NCBI GenBank assembly: GCA_001275005.1
Contig: JWZX01002637.1
Coordinates: 1 to 52,787 of the forward strand
Reading direction: 5' to 3'
DNA length: 52,787 nt
From: Chrysochromulina tobinii
Taxonomy: Eukaryota; Haptophyta; Prymnesiales; Chrysochromulinaceae
Shown here: positions 46,938-52,787 of the stretch, piece by piece
Numbering within the stretch: the stretch's first letter is position 1
How the letters are laid out: each line of letters begins with the position of its first letter
Translations under genes and position numbers: made by a program
Notes under the pieces: generated by a model
What the model saw: only the letters and a program-made list of their open reading frames with translations
What the model was told of the DNA's origin: nothing
Database searches by the model: none

Positions 46938-46962
46938 TTGACTTGACTTGACTTGACTTGAC
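46938..46962 (+). repeat. Pentanucleotide microsatellite (TTGAC)5
   Basis: There are five perfect copies of TTGAC, ending 15 bases before the ATG of the next gene, so probably in its leader or promoter. Confidence 0.95.
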
Positions 46963-46977
46963 TACCCCCCAAAATCG

Positions 46978-48627
46978 ATGGGAACAGAGTTGGACTTCCC
47001 ACCGTGCGCGGCATCCACCGGCAACTCGCCATTCGAGGGCGGCGACCTCGAACAGCCGGGAGTTCTCGAGGCAGCCCTTGCAGCGCGTGCTCCCAACCGG
47101 GAGCTAATCTTCCTGTCGGTGGGCGACACGCGCGATCATCGTCGGCAGTACAAGGATCCCGCGCTGCGCACCATTTCGCAGGACTTTCTGCTAAATCTGC
47201 TTGCCAACCTGAAGCAACTGGAGCTGCACAACACGTTTGTGCTCACCACCCAGCCACTGTGCCGGCAGCTGCAGAAGGTGCACTGCCTCTTTGCATGCGG
47301 ATGGACATCGCTCTGGGAGAAGCACCCGGGACTGGTGCCATGGGGCTTGCGACCGGGCGACATGTTCCTCATGTGGGCGCAGCAGTGGCACTACATCGCG
47401 CGTGCGCTGCTCCTTGGCTACAGCGTACTGCGTGCCGATACAGACGTGTACCTCGCCGAAGACCCGTACCTGGTCCTCCATGGACCGCTGCTTGCCCCGT
47501 TCTCTATGGTGGTGCAGCAAGATTTTGGCGGTCCGCTTGGAGGGCGCCCCAGGTGCGAGCGCGTCCTCGTGCCGCTCCACGCGGCCGCCCCATCGCTCAG
47601 CTCGACCGACCCTGCGCCCATAGGCAGCTGCGGCAAGCACCACGGCACAGCGCTGCTCAATATCGGTCTAGTGTACGTGCGCGCGGCGCCTCCTTCAGCC
47701 GGCAGCAATGGTGGTGGCGGCGGCGTTCTCGCCGTGATCAACGGCACGTCGCAGCGCTTCCTCGCGCAGCTCAACACGGCGCGGACCGGCGCGTCTCCTG
47801 CACAGCCTCAGCACGTTGAGTCGCTCATAGATCAACCCCTTATGCGGGAGGTCGTCTCGTCACTCTCCGTGGCCGAGCCAGCAGCACGCAAGTCTGCTCG
47901 CGCGTGGATGGTCGTGCCAGGCAGCGCAGCGCCCGTGTACGCGGCCTCGGCTTGCGCGCTGCGTGACACTCGAGCGTGCCAAGCCGTGGCATCACAGCGT
48001 GCGCGTACGGCATTCCTTGCGCAGCTCGTGCAGCCGCACAGGGGCCGCGGCCGCGCCGAGCGCATCGCGCTCGCGCCGGATTGGCTCTTTGGACGTGGAT
48101 GCCTGCTTCACGTGCGTCAGCCAATGGCGCTGCTGCAGGCCACCTCGACGGCCTATGCGAACACCCAGTGTGAGCTGCCGCCAGTTGGGCCGCGCCGCGC
48201 GATGCCCGCCCCCGGACCCGCAGTCGGTGTCCTCGTGGCCACTCATTTCGTCTACTCCATGGCGCTCAAGCGCAAGCGCTCCTTCAAGGCATTCGGCTGG
48301 GACGCGGCAGACGGGCGCAATCGCACGCGCTATCCGACGGGCATGGCGTGCTGGCGGCGCGCGCGGAAGGGCATCCTGTTTGGCCACACGTTTTTCGCGC
48401 AGACGGACGCGAAGGCGGTGCTGTGCGCGATGCCCAGTGGCGATGAGCCCGAGTGCGCGTGCTGCGCGACGCTCAAGAACCTCGAGCCGGCGGCGACCTC
48501 AGGGCTGCAAGGCGGCACCGATGGGCACAGCATGATGACGACCGGCGGTCATGCGGAGCGCTGGATGGCCTCGCGCGCGACCAAGTTGCAGGAAGGCTGC
48601 CAGGATTACCAGATGTTTTGGGACTGA
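46978..48627 (+). CDS. GT77-like glycosyltransferase
   Basis: This is a 549-residue frame from an ATG at 46978. Motifs follow the nucleotide-diphospho-sugar transferase pattern: RELIFLSVGDTRD near residue 42, HYIARALLLGYSVLRADTDV with DxD Asp154/Asp156, EDPYLVLHGPLLAPF, GTALLNIGLVYVR, and a late ATHFVYSMALKRKRSFKAFG, which resembles the C-terminal half of plant RRA/XEG113/RGXT arabinosyl- and xylosyltransferases. No signal anchor is visible at this start, although the family is Golgi-resident, so an upstream exon with the membrane segment may be missing or the true start lies elsewhere. A Gly-rich insert (NGGGGG) lies near 243. Many Cys occur in the C-terminal part. Confidence 0.77.
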   Translation: MGTELDFPPCAASTGNSPFEGGDLEQPGVLEAALAARAPNRELIFLSVGDTRDHRRQYKDPALRTISQDFLLNLLANLKQLELHNTFVLTTQPLCRQLQKVHCLFACGWTSLWEKHPGLVPWGLRPGDMFLMWAQQWHYIARALLLGYSVLRADTDVYLAEDPYLVLHGPLLAPFSMVVQQDFGGPLGGRPRCERVLVPLHAAAPSLSSTDPAPIGSCGKHHGTALLNIGLVYVRAAPPSAGSNGGGGGVLAVINGTSQRFLAQLNTARTGASPAQPQHVESLIDQPLMREVVSSLSVAEPAARKSARAWMVVPGSAAPVYAASACALRDTRACQAVASQRARTAFLAQLVQPHRGRGRAERIALAPDWLFGRGCLLHVRQPMALLQATSTAYANTQCELPPVGPRRAMPAPGPAVGVLVATHFVYSMALKRKRSFKAFGWDAADGRNRTRYPTGMACWRRARKGILFGHTFFAQTDAKAVLCAMPSGDEPECACCATLKNLEPAATSGLQGGTDGHSMMTTGGHAERWMASRATKLQEGCQDYQMFWD

Positions 48628-49073
48628 GACGAACGGTCATTTTTGCTCTCGGAGCTTCTTCCGGCGTACCGTTTCGTTTTCGTCGCGAGCTCGAGCCACC
48701 CGTCTCGTCTCGCGTTACGTCGTGGCGCCGCGCCCCGATCTCGCCCCACCGCGCTATTGCCCGGAGCTCGCTATTCCGCGGCTTTCGGAGCACGGAGGTC
48801 GCCGCGTGCGCGCGTGGCGCGTGGGGAGACCGCCGGATCGGCATCGGGGGTGCGCTCGAGGGGTGCGCGGCAGTGCATTCGCTTGAGGGTTGAGTCGAAT
48901 TGAGAGTGCATTATGTGCGGCCCACCATGCCGAAACAATACGGCATTAAATTACGAACCCACCCCTCGCCTCAAGTCTAAAGCCTCAAGGTCCCACAAAG
49001 AATGGTGTTATTCAATGGCGTCCACGGTGTGCCTCCCCGACCCTGGTTGTATAACACCAACGACATGTGCCGC
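48628..49073. other. Intergenic region between convergent genes
   Basis: About 450 bases. GC-rich up to 48890, AT-richer after. No gene was recognised. Confidence 0.45.
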
Positions 49074-49343
49074 TTACTTCTTCTTCTTGTCGTCCTTCTT
49101 GGCATCCTTCTTGGGGGCCGGCTTCGACACGGGCTTCGCCACGGGCTTGGGCGCAGCCTTGGGCTTGGGCTTGGCCGCCTCCTTCTTCGGGGCCGCCGGG
49201 GCCGCACCGCCGCGGAGCGCGAGGAGCTCGCCGTACTGTGCGGACGGCGAGACAACGACACGGCTCATCTCGATTTTCGACGGCGCCGCAGCCGACACGC
49301 CGGCGATCGCCGCGAACGCAATGGCAGCCTTGAGGAACATCAT
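49074..49343 (-). CDS. Short secreted Lys/Ala/Pro-rich protein with LRGG motif
   Basis: The protein has 89 residues. The ATG at 49343 is followed directly by a second at 49340 and opens a signal peptide, MMFLKAAIAFAAIAGVSAAA. The mature part contains KIEMSRVVVSPSAQYGELLA, then LRGGAAPAAPKK and a tail of Ala-Pro-Lys repeats ending KKDDKKKK. A Leu-Arg-Gly-Gly motif soon after the signal peptide is common in secreted proteins of diatoms and haptophytes. The polycationic tail could bind acidic polysaccharide or mineral surfaces. Function unknown. It is small but well delimited, and codon use is consistent with a real gene. Confidence 0.68.
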   Translation of the reverse strand: MMFLKAAIAFAAIAGVSAAAPSKIEMSRVVVSPSAQYGELLALRGGAAPAAPKKEAAKPKPKAAPKPVAKPVSKPAPKKDAKKDDKKKK

Positions 49344-49461
49344 GTTTATGATGAGTCTGAAAAAGTGACGTCGCGGAAAGGTTTCCTTAATTAAGGGGGC
49401 CATCTCAGAGGATTCTCCCATTCTAATGTACATCAAGAGGATTCAGGGGAATCTCCAACGG

Positions 49462-50532
49462 TCATTCCGACGACGTGTGCTTCCTCGCCATTTCTGCCGC
49501 CGTTAGCTGCACGCAACTGCGCTGGGCATCCGACATGTGCGCCCACGACGCGTTGACTCGCCGAAGCACCAAACGGCTCACCTTCGCCATGATCCCAAAC
49601 CTTCGTGAGTCGCGCCGTCGCCACGGCTGCGAGAGCGCCGTCACGTGGACCACGGTCGCGCGTGCCAGGTGTCGGTCGTACTGCGCCTCGGCTTCGTATC
49701 GAGGCAGCGGGCCGAGGTCCGCGCGTAGGTGTGAACGTAGTGCGGCGCCGACGGCCGCGTGAAGCCGGTAGCTAACCTGGCAACAATTGTAATCCCAGTC
49801 GCGTGAGCTGTAGTTGAACCAGCTCGCGCGCCACAACTTCAGGAACTCCGCATTCGGCTCCGCGAGCAGCGTCCCCGGATTCAGCTTCCGGATCTGCTCC
49901 TCTTGCTCGAAGCCGGCAATGACCGCGGCAGGGCGTGCAGGAGGCGAAGCACCCGCACAGCATCGGCGAACCGTGTCGAGGGGCTTCAGCACGTATGAGT
50001 CGTGATCAAGAAAGATGCCGCCGTGCTCCAGAAGCAGGTCATACCGCATCAGCTCGGGCCAATGCCCCATCTTGATGCGACGGCCGCGTCGCAGTGGCAC
50101 TGTGACCACTGGTTGGCGGAATGTGCACGATGCGATGGCGCAGGCACAGCTCCATTGTGGGCTGCTGCGAGGCAGTTTGTCGTAGTAGAGGACGTAGCGC
50201 TCGGGGCTCGCGACGAAACGCGCGGCAAGCATGCCGAGCAAGTGCTCCCACTTGGGCGTGTTGCCATGCAGCCATGGCTGATGAATTTGGTTTGGGATCT
50301 TGGCTGATGCAGCGCAGCTCGAGCATGGATGCCAGAGCGGCGCGGCGCGAGCCTCAAGTTCAGCTGAGAAGAATGGTGGGTCGCCAGGCGGCGCACGCAC
50401 AGGGTTGTCAAATAAGTTTGGAATAGCTGCGAGTCGGGCTTCCATGTGACCCAGGTCGCAGGTGGTGATGAGGATCTGTGCTTCCGCCCTTCCGCGCGGC
50501 GGCGGTTGATGTGGAGCGCTCGCTAAGTTCAT
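49462..50532 (-). CDS. GT32-like glycosyltransferase with DxD motif (PF04488-type)
   Basis: The protein has 356 residues from the ATG at 50532. KIPNQIHQPWLHGN near residue 79 is the usual start of the Gly_transf_sug domain (IPK-IHQ-W). ELMRYDLLLEHGGIFLDHDS follows, with the DxD pair Asp176 and Asp178 that binds the metal and nucleotide sugar. Later NPGTLLAEPNAEFLKLW and the late VVHVTALSQPW fit the end of the fold. Relatives include Och1/alpha-1,4-mannosyl- or galactosyltransferases of the secretory pathway. No N-terminal anchor is visible at this start, so a leader exon may be missing. The sugar is not predictable. It diverges from no close partner; its 5' side faces the HAD phosphatase gene. 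Confidence 0.85.
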   Translation of the reverse strand: MNLASAPHQPPPRGRAEAQILITTCDLGHMEARLAAIPNLFDNPVRAPPGDPPFFSAELEARAAPLWHPCSSCAASAKIPNQIHQPWLHGNTPKWEHLLGMLAARFVASPERYVLYYDKLPRSSPQWSCACAIASCTFRQPVVTVPLRRGRRIKMGHWPELMRYDLLLEHGGIFLDHDSYVLKPLDTVRRCCAGASPPARPAAVIAGFEQEEQIRKLNPGTLLAEPNAEFLKLWRASWFNYSSRDWDYNCCQVSYRLHAAVGAALRSHLRADLGPLPRYEAEAQYDRHLARATVVHVTALSQPWRRRDSRRFGIMAKVSRLVLRRVNASWAHMSDAQRSCVQLTAAEMARKHTSSE

Positions 50533-50742
50533 ACACTTTTTAACACTTTAGCATGCGTTGGTCCTCAAAATTTTTGTCTCGACTCACCGGCCCGTACCTA
50601 TAACGCGTCGGGCGACCATCGTGCGGCTACAGAACTCCCGATCGCGCTGTGGCGAGCGCGAGGGGCGGTTCGTTGACACCGGAGCGACCCCGCACCGCCC
50701 GGCGCACGTTCCACGTACTAAAGTCACCTATAACCAAATAAG

Positions 50743-51465
50743 CTAATGTAAAATCGCGCTGGGAGGCGGCGGAGGTACCGTTGGCGGTGAGCTTGGATGC
50801 GGCAGCGGCGGCTCTCCGCGCGCCCACGCAAGCACCGCCTCACATTCGGCGCGCTGCATGCCGCCGGTGGGCATCTCCCGAATCAGACGCCCTGTTGTGT
50901 CCGCCTGAAGAGCAGGCTTGGGCGACCGCGGCACATGTACCGTGGCCGCGCGCGGTAGCCGCAGATTCACATCTTTGATGTGCGCCAAATCATCGTCCAC
51001 GAATATGGCGTCGGCGTCCGTGACTCCCAGAGGCGTCAGGATGGTTCTGCTAATCACCGCACTCTTTCGGCTTCCGTGCTGCATACAATCGGCTCGGTCG
51101 CGGATCAGCCACTGCAGTGGCGCGTGCGTTGGATCTGCCCGAGAGAGCAGGGTGCGAACTTCAACCCCCAATTCAAAGAAAGGTAGTAAACCCACGATGT
51201 CAAGCGCGTTTCGGATGACATCACGGCTATTCATAGAGCAGATCGCCATGACGAGTCCCATGCTTTGCAGTGCCAGTAACATTTGGCTGAGTACTTCAAG
51301 GCGATCAGTGCCACCAAAGCCACGAATGGGCATGCTTGCGCGGTCGATCCACATCGAAATCTCACCAGAAGCAAGCGTCTGATCAAAATCGAAGATTGCA
51401 ACACGCAAACTATCTGTACTGCTCACCCCAAGCGCCGTCACAACAGCGCCATTTGCTTGTGCCAT
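50743..51465 (-). CDS. HAD-superfamily phosphatase
   Basis: The protein has 240 residues from the ATG at 51465, which has a good context (CCCATGGC). The frame extends to another ATG at 51636, adding 57 residues without family similarity. HAD motifs are in order: VAIFDFDQTLASGE (nucleophile Asp26, acid Asp28), motif II near MAICSMNSRDVIRNAL, a Lys in GSRKSAVISRTIL, and motif IV ADAIFVDDDLAHIKDV with acidic metal ligands. The small helical cap and the IFDFDQTL start place it near magnesium-dependent phosphatase/FCP-like small HADs. Substrate unknown. The C-terminus is a Pro-rich tail. Confidence 0.83.
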   Translation of the reverse strand: MAQANGAVVTALGVSSTDSLRVAIFDFDQTLASGEISMWIDRASMPIRGFGGTDRLEVLSQMLLALQSMGLVMAICSMNSRDVIRNALDIVGLLPFFELGVEVRTLLSRADPTHAPLQWLIRDRADCMQHGSRKSAVISRTILTPLGVTDADAIFVDDDLAHIKDVNLRLPRAATVHVPRSPKPALQADTTGRLIREMPTGGMQRAECEAVLAWARGEPPLPHPSSPPTVPPPPPSAILH

Positions 51466-51695
51466 GGGAAGGTCAGTGCTGTCAGTACTCCGATGCAAGG
51501 GACGCCAGTTGCAGCGGAAAGTCCGTCGCCAAGTCGCCCGGCCGAAGTCGACGAATAGTGAGTCGCACACACGAGAATTCGCGGGAACGGAAAGATCGAG
51601 GTGTGAAATCACACAAAGCTTTTTTGGATTCTCCATCTCTCCTACCGCGTTCCCACAAAAGCTCGCCCTTCAGCCCTAACGCAGCAGCTGTCGCA

Positions 51696-52745
51696 TCAAA
51701 TGCGCTTGCCGAAGAGATGCGGGTTGGCCAGCTTGAAGGCCTTCCATCGCCGCCCGAGCTCGCTCGAGATGGAGCTGCCGCTGAAGCCAGCTGCCACCAC
51801 ATGCGCGCGCTCGGACGAGCAAAACCTGCTGTAATCCAGCTTCGGCTCGGCGCCGCTCCCGCCAACGCTACAACTGCCGCCGCCGCCGCCGCCGCCGTCG
51901 ACCTTGGCGGCCTTTCTCGCCGCCTCTTCGCCGTCGCCAGGAGCTGCGCGCTTGCCGCCAGAGGCTGCCTTCGCGGAAGCATTCGCGGCGGGCGGCTGGC
52001 CTTCGGGCACAGTGGTGGGCTTGCTCGCAAAGTGGCTCTTCCACCAGCTCTCCCACCACGCTTGCTGCTGCTGCTGCGCTTGCTGCTGCGCCTGCTGCGC
52101 CTGCTGCGCCTGCTGCGCCTGCTGCGCCTGCTGCGCCTGCTGCGCCTGCTGCGCTTGCTGCTGGTTGAACTGCGCTTGCTGCTGCGCCGCCTGTTGCGCC
52201 GCCTGCTGTGCCGCCTGCTGCGCCGCCTGCTGCGCCGCCTGCTGCGCCGCCTGCTGCGCCGCCTGCTGCATGGCTGCGGCCCGGCGCCGCTGCTCCGCCT
52301 GCGCCCACGACGGCGGGATGCCTCGGGCAGCGGTAGCACAAGCACCAGCAGCGGCAGCGGCAGCGGCGGCGGCGGCGGCGGCGGCGGCAGCAGCAGAGCC
52401 AGGAGGACCTGGGGGCACCCCTGCACTGGCGGGTGCAGCAGGAGGGAGGCGCGGACACACGATTGGTGCGGAGAGCTTCTCCGCAAGCAGCTGCTTTGCC
52501 ATGTTCAGTCGCTGCATGGCCACTTCCATCTCGGAGCGCGTGACGTGTCCGTAAAAGAGCGCGTGCTTGTCGGGGTGCATGTACCGGGACGTCTTCCGGA
52601 ACGTGGCACAGACGCGCTCCGTGTCGACTCGCTCGCCGGGCGCGAAGCCCAGGATGGCGCACAGGGTGGCGAGAAGTGCGCGCCCAGCCTCGCTCAACAC
52701 GTCGGGCTGGTGCGCGAGCGTGAGATGCACTCCCCTGGGCACCAT
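51696..52745 (-). CDS. Gln/Ala-repeat protein with J-like N-terminus and HMG-like C-terminus (5' end may extend beyond window)
   Basis: From the ATG at 52745 the frame codes 349 residues. It remains open to the window edge, and a GGCAG just outside could be a splice acceptor, so the true start may lie beyond. Residues about 45-90 include TFRKTSRYMHPDKHALFYGH, with the His-Pro-Asp of J domains, followed by a helix (EMEVAMQRLNMAKQLLAEKL). Then come an Ala run, seven QQAA units, and a QQA/QAQ array ending in WWESWWKSHF. The C-terminus (LDYSRFCSSERAHVV, then ISSELGRRWKAFKLANPHLF) resembles a short HMG-box or YABBY-like helix pair. A nuclear co-chaperone or transcription-linked role is a guess from this composition. 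Confidence 0.72.
   Translation of the reverse strand: MVPRGVHLTLAHQPDVLSEAGRALLATLCAILGFAPGERVDTERVCATFRKTSRYMHPDKHALFYGHVTRSEMEVAMQRLNMAKQLLAEKLSAPIVCPRLPPAAPASAGVPPGPPGSAAAAAAAAAAAAAAAAGACATAARGIPPSWAQAEQRRRAAAMQQAAQQAAQQAAQQAAQQAAQQAAQQAAQQQAQFNQQQAQQAQQAQQAQQAQQAQQAQQAQQQAQQQQQAWWESWWKSHFASKPTTVPEGQPPAANASAKAASGGKRAAPGDGEEAARKAAKVDGGGGGGGSCSVGGSGAEPKLDYSRFCSSERAHVVAAGFSGSSISSELGRRWKAFKLANPHLFGKRI
52080..52275 (-). repeat. Coding Gln/Ala repeat array (12-base and 9-base units)
   Basis: A block of 12-base units encoding QQAA (about seven copies, 52185-52270) adjoins a block of 9-base units encoding QQA (about eight copies, 52085-52150). Two different unit lengths side by side suggest independent slippage events. 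Confidence 0.9.
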
Positions 52746-52787
52746 GGCACCAAACCGATCGAGCCGGCGGATCTCGGCCACCTGCCG

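Larger units (their letters stand above)
45192..46977. other. Intergenic region carrying a terminal-inverted-repeat element
   Basis: Nearly 1.8 kb between two glycosyltransferase genes, mostly occupied by the GATACAT element. From 46430 to 46937 there is GC-rich then C-rich DNA with no clear gene. The pentamer repeat TTGAC precedes the next gene. Confidence 0.6.

Noticed and set aside
52080-52275. CRISPR-like or regulatory satellite in the Gln/Ala region
   Set aside because: The period is a multiple of three, there are no spacers, and it is in frame with a coherent protein.
51482-52662. Alternative minus-strand frames rich in Arg/Ser across the Gln/Ala gene
   Set aside because: Open only because the trinucleotide repeats lack stops in any frame. 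The chosen frame has the J-like and HMG-like ends.

Overview
This is nuclear DNA from a GC-rich, intron-poor eukaryotic microbe, most likely a haptophyte-type alga. That placement is an inference. The reasons are long uninterrupted GC-rich reading frames, only three spliceosomal introns that I can document (one in the UPL3-like gene, two in the elongin B gene, all GT-AG), ciliary genes (ERK7-type MAP kinase, CIMIP2/FAM166-like protein), a secreted protein carrying an LRGG motif, AP2 domains outside plants, and many low-complexity multidomain proteins. There are no bacterial operons and no rRNA or tRNA genes that I could see. Genes lie on both strands as separate units, usually 0.2-1.5 kb apart.

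Layout. 1-3.1 kb: N-terminal half of a UPL3/TRIP12-type HECT ubiquitin ligase (minus, runs off the left edge). 4.9-5.5 kb: small multi-pass membrane protein. 5.9-7.1 kb: ERK7/MAPK15-like kinase. 7.7-9.4 kb: disordered protein with a Cys-rich tail. 9.7-11.0 kb: amino-acid transporter. 11.7-13.1 kb: protein with two FHA domains and a long acidic repeat. 13.3-14.1 kb: ciliary microtubule inner protein with an EF-hand. 15.0-17.8 kb: Golgi tether subunit COG3. 18.0-18.4 kb: histone H4 followed by a histone-type 3' stem-loop. 19.9-21.6 kb: secreted SGNH/PC-esterase-like protein. 21.9-25.5 kb: a fusion of GHKL-ATPase-like domain, RanBP2 zinc finger and SprT/WLM-like metalloprotease with two SUMO-interaction-like motifs. 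25.7-26.7 kb: UBZ-like zinc-finger protein. 27.3-33.7 kb: a chromatin protein of about 2,100 residues with a SANT-like domain, two CXXC fingers, AP2 domains and other zinc fingers. 34.2-34.9 kb: unknown Gln-rich protein. 35.1-36.2 kb: CUE-domain protein. 36.7-37.2 kb: elongin B in three exons. 37.4-41.8 kb: XK-like membrane protein with a very long Gly-Tyr/Leu repeat tail. 42.3-43.5 kb: secreted Gly-Met-Pro repeat protein. 44.0-50.5 kb: three different glycosyltransferases, a short secreted Lys-rich protein, and a roughly 1.2-kb terminal-inverted-repeat element packed with GATACAT motifs. 50.7-51.5 kb: HAD phosphatase. 51.7-52.8 kb: Gln/Ala-repeat protein with a J-like N-terminus and an HMG-like C-terminus.

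Themes. Several products belong to ubiquitin or SUMO biology (HECT ligase, CUE protein, elongin B, UBZ-like finger, SIM-bearing protease). A second group serves secretion and glycosylation (COG3, three glycosyltransferases, SGNH hydrolase). A third concerns chromatin (H4, CXXC/AP2 protein, FHA protein). The best candidate for an undescribed system is the gene at 21,941-25,450. It combines features known separately from DNA-protein crosslink proteases (Wss1, Spartan, GCNA) with a GHKL-type ATPase fold, and it lies directly upstream of a UBZ-like zinc-finger gene on the same strand.
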